In this document: piece by piece, positions 50,581 to 60,071 of the stretch
Layout: each line of letters starts with the position of its first letter
How positions within the stretch are numbered: the first letter of the stretch is position 1
NCBI RefSeq assembly: GCF_003814515.1
Contig: NZ_RKQJ01000004.1
Span: 124,001-188,000 of the forward strand
DNA from: Salinicoccus roseus
GTDB taxonomy: Bacteria; Bacillota; Bacilli; Staphylococcales; Salinicoccaceae
Length of the DNA: 64,000 bases
Direction: 5' to 3'
Made by a program: the position numbers and the translations under genes
Notes under the pieces: model-generated
What the model was told of the DNA's origin: nothing
The model's database searches: none
Seen by the model: the letters and a program-made list of their open reading frames with translations, nothing else

Positions 50581-51834
50581 ATGACCACAAGAGTTCAACC
50601 CGTTAATGAAGCAAGGGATCCGGTAAGACGTGATTCACTTGCTTTGAGTCCGCCCCAAAAAGCATTGGTTGGCGGCGGTATTGCAGTCAGTTTCATCTTA
50701 TTTCTATACTTGGCGGCCACACAGTCGATGATGCAGCCCATGCTGATGATCATTGGCCTGCTGCTCGGTTTCACATTGTTCCATGCCCGATTCGGTTTCA
50801 CTTCGGCCTTCAGGCGCATGATGTCGGTGGGCAATGGCCAGGCGATGCGTGCCCATATGCTGATGCTGGCTGTGGCCGTGACATTATTTGCACCCATTCT
50901 GGCCTTCGGCACCACCTTTTTCGGCGAGGCGGTTTCTGGCTATGTCTCCCCGGTCGGTGTAAGTCTGATCGTCGGCGCATTCATCTTCGGCATCGGCATG
51001 CAGCTTGGCGGCGGCTGTGCCTCAGGCACGCTCTATGCCATCGGCGGCGGCCGTACCGTCATGTTCATCACGCTGATATTCTTTATTGTCGGTGCAACAG
51101 TGGGCGCATATCACCTGCCATTCTGGACAGAGGAGATGCCTTCATTCGAACCCGTTTCACTCGCAACATCGACCGGTCTCGGCTACGGGGGCGCATGGAT
51201 TGTATCCCTCATAATATTCGGCTTGATTGCACTGGCCACAATCATCATCGAAAAGAAGAGGAATGCACCAAAAATGGCACCCCTTCCTACTTCACGCGGA
51301 TGGAAGCGTCTGGTCAGGGGCTCATGGCCACTGTTCGCTGCGGCCATCGCGCTTGCGGTACTCAACGCCCTGACACTGATGACACGGGGCCAGCCTTGGG
51401 GCATCACTTCAGCATTTGCACTTTGGGGCTCGAAGGTCGCCGGCTTCTTCGGCATCGATGTTGCAGAATGGGGATACTGGCAGGGAGCGAATGCAGCCGC
51501 ACTCGAATCCTCCATATTCGCCGACACCACGACCGTACTCAACTTCGGCGTCATCCTGGGTGCATTCATTGCATCTGCGGCAGGCGGCCTGTTCAAATTC
51601 ACGAAAATCACCTTGGGCAACTTTTCAGCCTCCGTCATTGGCGGGCTGTTGATGGGTTATGGTGCCCGTCTTGCATTCGGATGCAACATAGGCGCCTATT
51701 TCGGGGGCATCGCCTCCTTCAGCATGCATGGATACATCTGGGGCATACTGGCGCTTGCCGGTACATTCCTGGCGCTCTATCTTCGTCCACTTTTCGGACT
51801 TTCCGTGCCAAAATCCAATGATTCCGTATGCTGA
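50581..51834 (+). CDS. YeeE/YedE-family transporter (TsuA-like, thiosulfate)
   Basis: 417 residues, about ten helices in two repeats. Each repeat has the essential Cys motif of the TsuA thiosulfate channel: QLGGGCASGTLYAIGGG (first half) and ARLAFGCNIGAYFGGIASFS (second half). TsuA from Spirochaeta moves thiosulfate through a line of cysteines; YeeE of E. coli needs a YeeD partner, and none is adjacent here. A basic, polar N-terminal tail of about 30 residues precedes the first helix. Thiosulfate is also the product expected from CstB, so the protein may link persulfide detoxification to sulfur assimilation (inference). Confidence 0.88.
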   Translation: MTTRVQPVNEARDPVRRDSLALSPPQKALVGGGIAVSFILFLYLAATQSMMQPMLMIIGLLLGFTLFHARFGFTSAFRRMMSVGNGQAMRAHMLMLAVAVTLFAPILAFGTTFFGEAVSGYVSPVGVSLIVGAFIFGIGMQLGGGCASGTLYAIGGGRTVMFITLIFFIVGATVGAYHLPFWTEEMPSFEPVSLATSTGLGYGGAWIVSLIIFGLIALATIIIEKKRNAPKMAPLPTSRGWKRLVRGSWPLFAAAIALAVLNALTLMTRGQPWGITSAFALWGSKVAGFFGIDVAEWGYWQGANAAALESSIFADTTTVLNFGVILGAFIASAAGGLFKFTKITLGNFSASVIGGLLMGYGARLAFGCNIGAYFGGIASFSMHGYIWGILALAGTFLALYLRPLFGLSVPKSNDSVC

Positions 51835-51844
51835 TATGAAGGCT

Positions 51845-51876
51845 GGGTGCGTCTTTAAAGATGCACCCTTTTTTTA
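51845..51876 (+). terminator. terminator of the YeeE/TsuA gene
   Basis: GGGTGCGTCTT-TA-AAGATGCACCC followed by seven T. Confidence 0.88.
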
Positions 51877-51960
51877 TCACATTCAACGTCTCCTGATGAT
51901 TAGAAACAGCGCATTTAGGATAAAGTATATGGGATAACAACAATAAAGGGGAATGTCATA

Positions 51961-53388
51961 ATGAGAAATCACACGCAACAGTATATAAACGGCGAATGGG
52001 TTGAAAGCGCAAGTGGAGAAACAATCGATGTCATAAATCCAGCAACCGGTGAAGCCTTCGGCAAGATCGCCAAGGGTAATGCTGAAGATGTAGATAAGGC
52101 CGTAGAAGCCGCGCACTCCGTCTACCTTGAATTCCGCCATACACCAGTGGAGGAAAGACGTGAAATGCTGGACAGGATTGTCGAGGAATACGAAAATCGT
52201 AAGGAAGACTTGATCGAGGCGATTACAGATGAGCTTGGTTCCCCGCTCGAGATGTCGGAAAAGACGCATTATCAGGCTGGACTCAACCACTTCACAGCCG
52301 CAAGGGATGCGCTTGATACATTCGAATTTGAAGAGCAGCGTGGTGATCATCTCGTAGTCAAGGAAGCGATCGGGGTTTCAGGACTCATCACCCCCTGGAA
52401 CTTCCCGACGAACCAGACCGCATTGAAGCTGGCTGCTGCCTTTGCAGCAGGCAGCCCTGTAGTGATGAAGCCTTCAGAGGAAACACCTTTTGCAGCCATC
52501 ATCCTCGCTGAAATCTTCGAGGCTGCCGGGGTGCCGAAAGGCGTATTCAACCTCGTGAATGGAAATGGTGAAGGTGTAGGGAACCCGCTCAGTGAACATC
52601 CGAAAGTCCGTATGATGTCATTCACCGGCTCCGGTCCTACAGGCTCCAAAATCATGGAGAAGGCAAGCAGGGACTTCAAGAAGGTCTCCCTGGAACTCGG
52701 TGGAAAATCGCCGCTCATCATCCTCGAGGATGCGGATGTCGAAGAGGCTGCCAAAATTGCCGTCAAAAAGGTCGTCCATAATACCGGACAGGTATGCACG
52801 GCGGGCACCCGGACCCTGGTCCCGGAATCCATGAAGGAAGCATTCCTGGAAGCGGCCAAGAAGGAAATGGAACAGGTGAAAGTCGGAGACCCGCGTAAAG
52901 AGGGGACTGCTGTCGGCCCTCTCGTCAGCCGGAAACAGTTTGATACTGTGCAGTCCTATATTGAGAAGGGGACAGAGGAAGGTGCAACACTCTCCCATGG
53001 CGGCGCTGGTCAGCCGGATGGCCTCGACAAAGGGTTCTTCGTCAGACCGACCATCTTCTCTGATGTCAAAAATGACATGGTCATCGCCCAAGAGGAGATT
53101 TTCGGCCCTGTGATGTCCGTCATCACCTATAGGAATCTTGATGAAGCAATTGAGATTGCGAACGATACCAAATACGGTCTTGCCGGCTATGTCTTCGGTG
53201 AAGACATGGATACCCTTAAAGATGTCGCCCGCCGCATTGAAGCAGGTACAGTCGAAATCAATGGTGCAGGCGGACGTAAAGATCTGCCGTTTGGCGGCTA
53301 TAAACAGTCAGGAATCGGACGCGAGTGGGGAGATTACGGCATCGAGGAGTTCCTCGAAGTCAAAGCGATCAAAGGCTATTTCAAATAA
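51961..53388 (+). CDS. NAD-dependent aldehyde dehydrogenase
   Basis: 475-residue complete aldehyde dehydrogenase: ITPWNFP, the NAD fold motif [10 protein letters not shown], catalytic Glu in LELGGKSP, catalytic Cys in [21 protein letters not shown], and [16 protein letters not shown]. It is close to the staphylococcal AldA-like group of broad or unknown substrate (aliphatic or betaine-type aldehydes). AAAGGGGAA precedes the ATG. It lies directly before dhaKLM, separated by a stem-loop without a T-run, so some read-through into the dihydroxyacetone genes is possible; the two could serve three-carbon aldehyde metabolism together. Confidence 0.9.
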   Translation: MRNHTQQYINGEWVESASGETIDVINPATGEAFGKIAKGNAEDVDKAVEAAHSVYLEFRHTPVEERREMLDRIVEEYENRKEDLIEAITDELGSPLEMSEKTHYQAGLNHFTAARDALDTFEFEEQRGDHLVVKEAIGVSGLITPWNFPTNQTALKLAAAFAAGSPVVMKPSEETPFAAIILAEIFEAAGVPKGVFNLVNGNGEGVGNPLSEHPKVRMMSFTGSGPTGSKIMEKASRDFKKVSLELGGKSPLIILEDADVEEAAKIAVKKVVHNTGQVCTAGTRTLVPESMKEAFLEAAKKEMEQVKVGDPRKEGTAVGPLVSRKQFDTVQSYIEKGTEEGATLSHGGAGQPDGLDKGFFVRPTIFSDVKNDMVIAQEEIFGPVMSVITYRNLDEAIEIANDTKYGLAGYVFGEDMDTLKDVARRIEAGTVEINGAGGRKDLPFGGYKQSGIGREWGDYGIEEFLEVKAIKGYFK

Positions 53389-53399
53389 ATTTCCAAAAG

Positions 53400-53427
53400 T
53401 ACCCCAATCCTTCCCCGGATTGGGGTA
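53400..53427 (+). terminator. stem-loop between aldehyde dehydrogenase and dhaK
   Basis: TACCCCAATCC-TTCCCC-GGATTGGGGTA, an 11-bp stem with no T-run after it; a weak terminator or an mRNA-stabilising hairpin. Confidence 0.5.
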
Positions 53428-53460
53428 TACGTATATATAGAGGAAAAGGGGGAATACACT

Positions 53461-54423
53461 GTGAAAAAACTGATCAATGACAAAGAACGCTTCCTCTCGG
53501 ATATGCTAGACGGTCTGAAACATCGTGATCCGGCAATCGAGGTGATTGAAGGAACGGTAGTCGTCAGGAAAGACAGGAAGAAGAAAGGGGTCGCTCTTGT
53601 TTCCGGAGGAGGTAGCGGTCATGAGCCCGCCCATGCCGGATATGTGGCGCAAGGTATGCTTGATGCTGCAGTCTGCGGCGAAGTATTCACCTCGCCGACG
53701 CCGGATAAGGTGCTTTCAGCAATAAAAGCCGTGGATAATGGTGATGGTGTCCTGCTCGTCATCAAAAACTATAGCGGTGATGTCATGAACTTCGAGATGG
53801 CCCAGGAAATGGCGGAAGCAGAAGGATACCGCGTCGCTTCAGTAGTTGTCAGGGATGATGTTGCGATCGATAATGAAGAGCAAAGACGGGGAGTGGCAGG
53901 GACTGTACTCGTCCATAAATACGCAGGATATCTCGCAGAGCAGGGTGTTCCACTCGATGACATCGTAAAGAAAGTACAGGAAATGATGACTTCACTCTAT
54001 TCCATCGGTATGGCGCTCCACCCATGCCTTGTGCCGACGACCGGGGAGTATGGGTTTGACCTGTCGGAAGATGAAATGGAAATAGGAATCGGCATCCATG
54101 GGGAAAAAGGTATTTCCCGGGAAAAGTCCGAGACTGTCGACAAGATCGTCGATCGACTGCTCGATGAGCTGTTCAAGTACACCGACACTTCCCAAATGAT
54201 CCTTATGATCAATGGAATGGGAGCCACGCCGGAGAGCGAACTCAGCATCGTCACGAAGTATGTGATGGAGGCGATGGATCAGCGTGGGCTCAAAGTCTCC
54301 AAACTGCTGGTCGGTGACTATATGACAGCACTCGACATGCAGGGGTTCTCCCTGACCGTGCTTGACGGAGAGGACGAAGTCATCACAGCAATCGAGGCAG
54401 ATACAGGATCCAAGTATTTCTAA
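53461..54423 (+). CDS. dhaK: dihydroxyacetone kinase subunit DhaK
   Basis: 320-residue substrate-binding subunit of the PTS-dependent dihydroxyacetone kinase. VSGGGSGHEPAHAGYV and EVFTSPTPDKVLSAIKA line the substrate pocket; the His that covalently binds dihydroxyacetone is in GIGIHGEKGISRE; NYSGDVMNFEMA and MINGMGATPESEL are also conserved. GTG 53461 is the start (GGGGGA seven bases before it). First gene of dhaKLM. Confidence 0.94.
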   Translation: MKKLINDKERFLSDMLDGLKHRDPAIEVIEGTVVVRKDRKKKGVALVSGGGSGHEPAHAGYVAQGMLDAAVCGEVFTSPTPDKVLSAIKAVDNGDGVLLVIKNYSGDVMNFEMAQEMAEAEGYRVASVVVRDDVAIDNEEQRRGVAGTVLVHKYAGYLAEQGVPLDDIVKKVQEMMTSLYSIGMALHPCLVPTTGEYGFDLSEDEMEIGIGIHGEKGISREKSETVDKIVDRLLDELFKYTDTSQMILMINGMGATPESELSIVTKYVMEAMDQRGLKVSKLLVGDYMTALDMQGFSLTVLDGEDEVITAIEADTGSKYF

Positions 54424-54438
54424 TGGGAGGCGACCGAA

Positions 54439-55020
54439 ATGAATGCCGAAAAGCTGCTTGAACAGATGCATGGGTTAAAATCCGTGTTTGATGAAAAGGA
54501 AGGCGAACTGACAGGACTGGATCGTGAAATCGGCGACGGGGACCACGGGGTCAATATGAAGCGTGGATTTTCAGCCGTAAATGAAAAGGTTGGGTCCGGT
54601 TCGACACAGGAAATACTGAAACAGACCGGGATGACGCTGATGAGCTCCATCGGTGGTGCAAGTGGACCACTCTATGGATTCAGCTTCGTTAAAATGAGTG
54701 AAGTGGCCAAAGAGGAAATTAATGGTGACAACCTGATTGAAATGTTGGAGGTGTTCGATAGGACCGTGGCTGAGAAGGGCAAGGTCGAAGGCGGCGAAAA
54801 GACGATGTATGATGTCATTTCCAAATCCGCAGATCTGCTCCGCGATAAAGGATCACTCAGCCTGGAAGACCTCCAGCAACTGGCAGAGGAGACGAAGGAT
54901 ATGATTGCGACTAAAGGGCGTGCCGCCTATTTCAAGGAGAAGTCCAAAGGGACGATCGACCCCGGTGCGCAAAGTGCCGTCTATATCATCCATGCACTGG
55001 GAGCAGGTGTTGAAAAATGA
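54439..55020 (+). CDS. dhaL: dihydroxyacetone kinase ADP-binding subunit DhaL
   Basis: 193-residue all-helical subunit holding ADP and Mg2+: the Asp cluster DREIGDGDHGVNMKRGF, MSSIGGASGPLYG, KTMYDVI and KGRAAYFKEKSKGTIDPGAQS. The bound ADP is rephosphorylated by DhaM, so no free ATP is used. It starts 15 bp after dhaK with GGGAGG upstream, and its stop overlaps dhaM by four bases. Confidence 0.94.
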   Translation: MNAEKLLEQMHGLKSVFDEKEGELTGLDREIGDGDHGVNMKRGFSAVNEKVGSGSTQEILKQTGMTLMSSIGGASGPLYGFSFVKMSEVAKEEINGDNLIEMLEVFDRTVAEKGKVEGGEKTMYDVISKSADLLRDKGSLSLEDLQQLAEETKDMIATKGRAAYFKEKSKGTIDPGAQSAVYIIHALGAGVEK

Positions 55021-55379
55021 CCGAGATTCTTATCATCAGCCATAGCAGCGAAATTGCACAAGGTACCCGTGCGCTGGTTTCCCAGATGGCAGGGGACACC
55101 ATCATCCACGCCTCCGGCGGGGTAGACGGGGGCATCGGCACCAACATCGACCAGATCAATGACATGATTGGAAAAATAGGGTCGGATACCATCTGCTTCT
55201 ACGATATCGGCTCCAGCAGAATGAACCTGGAAATGGCGGTTGAAATGTATGATGGAGAGCATAAATTGCACATATCGGAAGCTCCCATAGTCGAAGGTGC
55301 CTTTTTGGCTGCTGTTGAAAACAGTGTAGGCTCCTCTACGGAAGCTATCCTTGAAAAACTCGATACGATGAAGAAATGA
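55017..55379 (+). CDS. dhaM: dihydroxyacetone kinase phosphotransfer subunit DhaM (EIIA domain)
   Basis: 120-residue single EIIA-Man-like domain; the phospho-accepting His9 is in LIISHSSEIAQG and GGVDGGIGTN is the family glycine loop. It receives phosphate from HPr and passes it to DhaL-ADP. The fused HPr and EI-like domains of E. coli DhaM are absent, as is usual in Firmicutes. Coupled to dhaL by an ATGA overlap. Confidence 0.93.
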   Translation: MTEILIISHSSEIAQGTRALVSQMAGDTIIHASGGVDGGIGTNIDQINDMIGKIGSDTICFYDIGSSRMNLEMAVEMYDGEHKLHISEAPIVEGAFLAAVENSVGSSTEAILEKLDTMKK

Positions 55380-55384
55380 TCATG

Positions 55385-55416
55385 TAACCTCCTGCTTATT
55401 TAAAGCGGGAGGTTTT
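55385..55416. terminator. bidirectional terminator after dhaKLM
   Basis: AACCTCCTGCTT and AAAGCGGGAGGTT with T-rich flanks; it abuts the stop of the convergent alcohol dehydrogenase gene. Confidence 0.8.
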
Positions 55417-56621
55417 CATTTTCTGATCTCGTTAAAGATATGCTCAAAGTCCGATCTGTCAAAAATGACAGGCACAGGATACAGCGGGTTCGCTTCCCGA
55501 TATGCTTTTTCTATCATACCTGGGATATCCTCATCTTTTATACCTTCCACTTTTTCAGGTATGCCCATCTTTTCATTCATTCTTCTGATTGCCGCAATGA
55601 ACGCAGCAGCTTTAACCGCCTCTGTTTCTGTAGGGTGCCCGATTCCTGCAACATCCGCTAATTCCGAGAGGGGCTTATACACTGCTGACCCATAGTATTC
55701 AAGCACGTGGGGCATTATAACGGCGTTAGCCCACCCATGCGGCACGTTATAATGACCGCCCAGTGTATGGGCGATGGCATGGATGTTCCCTACATATGCA
55801 CGGGTGAACGCCAGTCCCGCCTTAAAGGCTGCCTGCTGCATCTCACGCCTCGCCTTCAGATCATGTCCGTTATTATGGGAGGCTTCAAGATTATCGAAGA
55901 CGAGTCTGACCGTCTCCTTGGCATAGGATGCAGTTGCCTTTGTATTGCTTCTGCCGATATATGATTCCACTGCATGAGTGAGCGCATCCATACCAGTCAT
56001 CGCTGTAACTTCTTGAGGCAGATCCAGTGTCAGATAGGGATCGAGTACAGCCACATGCGGAATGAGGGAGGTGTCCATCAGAACATATTTTTCATGGGTA
56101 TCCCTATCGGAGATGACCGCAGCCAGTGTACCTTCACTTCCCGTTCCGGCAGTTGTCGGCACCGCAAAAAAGGGGGGCATATTTCTTCTCAACTTAAACA
56201 CGCCCCGCATGGCGGATAAGCTTTTATCAGGCCTCGCGATCCTCGCACCCAGACATTTCGCACAATCCATCGCCGAGCCCCCTCCAAAAGCTACTATCCC
56301 TTCAGATTGCGCTTCATTGTATTGCCCGACGGCCGCTTCCACATTCTGGATCGTGGGGTTGGCAAGAGTATCACTGTAGACGGTACAGTGAATCCCCCTC
56401 ATCTCCAACTGTTCCAACATGACATCTGTAAGACCCGCTTCCAGTATTCCCTTATCAGTGACCACAAACAATCTGCTTATACCAGCTGCACTGACGAGTG
56501 CCGGCAAACGGTCGAGACTATGTACGCCTTCAACAACGAGCGGTGTCCTCCATGGCATATTTTCCATCGCAGCCTTCATGAGCTTCTGATATCCCCTGTA
56601 GTAGGGTTTACGCATATCCAT
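55416..56621 (-). CDS. iron-containing alcohol dehydrogenase
   Basis: 401-residue group III alcohol dehydrogenase: NAD-binding FGGGSAMDCAKCLGA, VPTTAGTGSEGT, and metal ligands in TGMDALTHAVESY (Asp/His) and NIHAIAHTLGGHYNVPHGWANA (two His). The family oxidises or reduces small alcohols, aldehydes or diols. GGGGGAAATGG lies before the ATG. Convergent with dhaKLM; glycerol- or propanediol-type chemistry would fit but is inferred from proximity alone. Confidence 0.88.
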   Translation of the reverse strand: MDMRKPYYRGYQKLMKAAMENMPWRTPLVVEGVHSLDRLPALVSAAGISRLFVVTDKGILEAGLTDVMLEQLEMRGIHCTVYSDTLANPTIQNVEAAVGQYNEAQSEGIVAFGGGSAMDCAKCLGARIARPDKSLSAMRGVFKLRRNMPPFFAVPTTAGTGSEGTLAAVISDRDTHEKYVLMDTSLIPHVAVLDPYLTLDLPQEVTAMTGMDALTHAVESYIGRSNTKATASYAKETVRLVFDNLEASHNNGHDLKARREMQQAAFKAGLAFTRAYVGNIHAIAHTLGGHYNVPHGWANAVIMPHVLEYYGSAVYKPLSELADVAGIGHPTETEAVKAAAFIAAIRRMNEKMGIPEKVEGIKDEDIPGMIEKAYREANPLYPVPVIFDRSDFEHIFNEIRK

Positions 56622-56711
56622 TTCCCCCTTTTATCTTTCAGAATTCAATTTCACTATATTTCCCATATTATATCATCCGGATTTTGCATCCCTTCAAGCT
56701 TCTCTCTTCAA

Positions 56712-56756
56712 AAAAATAAAAAGCACCCTATAGACGTTTTGTCTGCAGAGTGCCTG
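56712..56756 (-). terminator. terminator of the CoA-disulfide reductase gene
   Basis: GCACTCTGCAGAC pairs with GTCTATAGGGTGC, followed on the minus strand by TTTTTATTTTTTT. Confidence 0.85.
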
Positions 56757-56760
56757 ACAT

Positions 56761-58452
56761 TTAATTGAAGTTATATTCTGTAACGATTGGCGCACGTTCC
56801 CCGGACAGGTTATTGAAGTATTCGAAGAAGCTGATGCCCAGGTAGCTGCCACTGATATTCATGACATTTCCAAAGCCAGTGTTCTTCAGGATCCTAACGG
56901 CATTATAACTGCGTTGTCCTGTACGGCAATGCAAATATACCGGGATATCCTGGGGTATTTCGTCCATCTTGTTCCTGAGTTCCGACAGCGGGATGTTATG
57001 GGAGCCTTTCAGGTGCCCTGTTTCATATTCATTGGTTTCCCTCACATCTATGATATAGGCGTCTGCCTCGACAAGTTCACGCACCTTTGAAACAGGAACT
57101 TGTTCAAGATCGCCATTCAGGATGTTTTCCGCTGCGAGCCCAGCAACGTTGACGACGTCCTTGGCTGTACCGTGCATAGGGGAGTAGGCAAGTTCGAGGT
57201 TTTTGAGGTCTTCGATCGTTCCATCCATTTTTATGAGTGTTGCGATGACATCAATCCGCTTGTCTACATTTCCTTTTCCGACAGCCTGGGCGCCAAGTAC
57301 TTTTTTCGACTGCTTATCGAACAGAAGTTTGAAATGCATCGGGTGACTGTTCGGCATCAGACCAACCTTATCCTGTGGAATGACATAGACCGTACCGTAG
57401 TCTGCTCCGAAAGCGACCGCCAGCTTTTCATTCAGGCCGGTGGACGCTGCATTGTAATCGAACACCTTGACTACACTGGTGCCGATGACCGGCGTTTCTG
57501 CGCCATCCCTGCCGAAGATGTCATTCGCTACAGTGCGTGCCTGCCTCTGTGCTGGACCGGCGAGAGCCAGCCGTGTTGCTGCACCGGTAATTTTATGGGT
57601 GACTTCGATGGCATCACCGATGGCATATATATTTTCATCTGAAGTACGGTAGTGGGTATCCACTTTGATGCCCCCCGTTTTTCCGATTTCTAGGCCTGCC
57701 TGTGAAACAAGCTTCGTTTCAGGTGCGACGCCGATGGCCATTATAACCATATCGGTATCCAGGGCATTGCCGTCACTGAATTTGATGCTGGCATCCTCTA
57801 TTCCTGCAACGGCAGTATTCACTCTCAAGTCCACCCCATTGTCATGGAGTGATTTATGGATGATCTGGACCATATCGTAATCGAACGGGGCCATGACCTG
57901 GTTCTGTGCTTCGATCAGCGATACTTTAGTGCCACGTTCTACAAGATTCTCTGCAACTTCCAGACCGATGAATCCACCGCCGACGATCGACACATGTTTT
58001 ACGTCATTCTCATCGATGTATGAATCAATCTTCCTTATGTCTGCGACATTACGCAGGGAGAATACGTGGGACTTATCGATACCAGTGATGCTTGGTGGCA
58101 TGATCGGCTTTGCCCCTGGGGAGAGTACCAGCTTATCGTATGATTCTTCATACGTCTCACCGCTGTTCAGATCCTTCACAACAACTTTGCTGTTTTCCCT
58201 GTCGATTTCCATTACTTCATTCAAGGTTCTGACATCTATATTATATTGGTTCAAAAATTTCTCTTCAGACATGACAAGCAGTTTGTTGCTGTCATCCACT
58301 ACATCACTCAAATAGTAGGGCAGGGAGCAGTTCGAATAGGAGACATGTTCTCCACGTTCAAACATGATGATTTCTGCAGACTCGTCCATCCTTCTGATTC
58401 GTGTAGCGGCTGTGGCGCCTCCGGCCACTCCTCCAACAATTGCAATTTTCAT
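56761..58452 (-). CDS. CoA-disulfide/persulfide reductase with C-terminal rhodanese
   Basis: 563 residues: an FAD/NAD(P)H disulfide reductase (FAD motif IVGGVAGGATAATR, single redox Cys42 in SYSNCSLPYY, second Rossmann SIVGGGFIGLEVAENL) followed by a rhodanese (about 460-545) with active Cys in YLHCRTGQRS. This is the CoADR-RHD architecture; such enzymes reduce CoA disulfide and CoA persulfide. S. aureus CoADR lacks the rhodanese domain. The promoter upstream carries a CstR-type operator between its -35 and -10, placing the gene in the persulfide-stress regulon although it is 37 kb from cstR. Confidence 0.92.
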   Translation of the reverse strand: MKIAIVGGVAGGATAATRIRRMDESAEIIMFERGEHVSYSNCSLPYYLSDVVDDSNKLLVMSEEKFLNQYNIDVRTLNEVMEIDRENSKVVVKDLNSGETYEESYDKLVLSPGAKPIMPPSITGIDKSHVFSLRNVADIRKIDSYIDENDVKHVSIVGGGFIGLEVAENLVERGTKVSLIEAQNQVMAPFDYDMVQIIHKSLHDNGVDLRVNTAVAGIEDASIKFSDGNALDTDMVIMAIGVAPETKLVSQAGLEIGKTGGIKVDTHYRTSDENIYAIGDAIEVTHKITGAATRLALAGPAQRQARTVANDIFGRDGAETPVIGTSVVKVFDYNAASTGLNEKLAVAFGADYGTVYVIPQDKVGLMPNSHPMHFKLLFDKQSKKVLGAQAVGKGNVDKRIDVIATLIKMDGTIEDLKNLELAYSPMHGTAKDVVNVAGLAAENILNGDLEQVPVSKVRELVEADAYIIDVRETNEYETGHLKGSHNIPLSELRNKMDEIPQDIPVYLHCRTGQRSYNAVRILKNTGFGNVMNISGSYLGISFFEYFNNLSGERAPIVTEYNFN

Positions 58453-58482
58453 TCAATCGTCCTCCTATGCTTTGTTGACTTA

Positions 58483-58511
58483 ATTTTATACCCCTTAGGG
58501 TATACAGTCAA
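58483..58511 (-). promoter_or_regulatory. promoter of the CoA-disulfide reductase gene
   Basis: On the minus strand TTGACT (58511-58506), 17 bases, TAAAAT (58488-58483). The whole spacer is filled by a CstR-type operator. Confidence 0.78.
58488..58503. promoter_or_regulatory. CstR operator 4 (distant locus)
   Basis: ATACCCCTTAGGGTAT, a 16-bp dyad of the same ATACCC-N4-GGGTAT pattern as the three operators around cstR/cstA, located between -35 and -10. Confidence 0.8.
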
Positions 58512-58559
58512 TGTGAAAATTTTAACATTTATGAACAAATAGTGACACGAGGCATGCGT

Positions 58560-58590
58560 TAAAAAAGCCAACCCCCGAGGGATTGGCTAC
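58560..58590 (-). terminator. terminator of the Fur-box MFS gene
   Basis: AGCCAATCCC-TCG-GGGGGTTGGCT followed by TTTTT on the minus strand; it overlaps the stop codon. Confidence 0.78.
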
Positions 58591-59822
58591 TGTTTGACGT
58601 TATTCATCTTCAAAGTTTCCTCAAGACGGAATCGGGCAAGCAGTCCTGCTATGAATGGTATCAACGCCACCAGTCCGATCGCCCATGTCACACCCATGAA
58701 GTCTGCAATCACACCAGCAAGGAGCGCACCGAAAGCGTATCCGCTGTCCCTCCAGAAGCGGTACACGCCCATCGACGATGCCCGCCATCCTGGGGCGGCA
58801 ACATCACTGATGGCTGCCTGCAGGGTGGGGTAGACCATGGCCGTACCGATTCCGAGTACTATGGCACCTGCCATCCATAGGGGATAGCTTCCCACAGCCA
58901 GAATGAACCACAACGCGGCTGCCTGAGTCCACATCCCATAGGTGATGAGTTTCCTGCGCCCCAGCTTATCGCTCAAAGCCCCGGTAAAAAGCTGGAAAAC
59001 GCCCCAAGCGGCAGGATATACAGCTACTATCGTCCCGATCTGTGTGACACTCAGTCCGACAGTCGTGAAATAGAGGGGGAAGAGCCCCCACGCCATGCCG
59101 TCCTTGAGATTGGTCGACATGCCTGCAAAGCTTGCGGTTGAAAGGTTACGGTCCTGCCATGTCGTCTTCTGGAAGACTTCTTTGGCCGACATTTCGTTCT
59201 TCTCATCCTTGGCGGCCGCCATCTGCACTTTCAGATGTCCCTCCGTATCTTTTATGATCAAGGACAGGAGCAGTCCGATGACACCAATTGCAATGCCGAT
59301 ATAGAAAGGTTCAGGCCGCAGTGAATAGGTGGACGCTACGTATCCGGAGACCGCCGCCAGTACAGCCACCCCGGAATATCCTGCAAATTCATTCAGCCCT
59401 ACCGCCGTGCCCCTCTGGTCTGCCTTGGACAGGTCGATCTTCATGTTCACAGTCATCGACCAGGCGAGCCCCTGATTGATGCCGAGCAGGACATTGGCCA
59501 GTACGATCACCCACCAGGCATGCGCAAAGATGATCAGTACCGGCACGAACAGGCCGATTACCCATCCTGCCAGCAGCACTTTCTTCCTTCCATACCTGTC
59601 TGCTATACTTCCGGCGAAATAATTGATGATGGCCTTGGAAAAGCCGAAGCTGATGATGAAGCTCAGCGCAGCACTTGTGGAGGCAAGCCCGAACTCCTCT
59701 TCCCCAAGGAGCGGCAGCACTGTCCTTTCTATCCCCACCATGGAACCGACGAACAGATTCGCCACTACAAGGAGTATAAATTGGGCAAGATTGTTTTGTA
59801 TGCCTACTTTTGGCTGGTTCAT
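58587..59822 (-). CDS. MFS transporter under a Fur-type box
   Basis: 411 residues, 12 membrane helices. MFS motifs are GSIADRYGRKKVLLAG (loop 2-3) and GALSDKLGRRKLITYG (loop 8-9); the middle loop is charged (AAAKDEKNEMSAKEVF). General drug/metabolite efflux family; no closer substrate assignment is possible by eye. The start ATG has GGGGGAGAAG upstream. A Fur-type operator sits about 45 bp before the start, so expression probably rises in iron shortage; siderophore or metal-chelate transport is an attractive but unproven guess. Confidence 0.83.
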   Translation of the reverse strand: MNQPKVGIQNNLAQFILLVVANLFVGSMVGIERTVLPLLGEEEFGLASTSAALSFIISFGFSKAIINYFAGSIADRYGRKKVLLAGWVIGLFVPVLIIFAHAWWVIVLANVLLGINQGLAWSMTVNMKIDLSKADQRGTAVGLNEFAGYSGVAVLAAVSGYVASTYSLRPEPFYIGIAIGVIGLLLSLIIKDTEGHLKVQMAAAKDEKNEMSAKEVFQKTTWQDRNLSTASFAGMSTNLKDGMAWGLFPLYFTTVGLSVTQIGTIVAVYPAAWGVFQLFTGALSDKLGRRKLITYGMWTQAAALWFILAVGSYPLWMAGAIVLGIGTAMVYPTLQAAISDVAAPGWRASSMGVYRFWRDSGYAFGALLAGVIADFMGVTWAIGLVALIPFIAGLLARFRLEETLKMNNVKQ

Positions 59823-59865
59823 CCCGTCTTCTCCCCCAACTACAAAATTTTATGCCTAATTATGA

Positions 59866-59880
59866 TGAAAATTATTATCA
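59866..59880. promoter_or_regulatory. Fur-type box
   Basis: TGAAAATTATTATCA matches the 7-1-7 Fur consensus TGATAATNATTATCA at all but one informative position. It covers the expected -35 region of the MFS gene (a TAAAAT -10-like element lies at about 59844-59849). PerR and Zur boxes differ at the outer bases. Confidence 0.65.
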
Positions 59881-60071
59881 TCTTCAGCAGCTCATGTAAA
59901 AGATGCTGACTCAAGGAATCCTGCATCGGAAAAGACCGCCTTTTGCGAAGTTGTAATCACCATATTATTTTGTTATTATAAATAACGCTGTGCTCAAAAT
60001 CACTTTTTACACTGCGTCTGCAAAAGATACTTATCATACAACTATACATTTCAAAGGAGGACTTTTGTCCG

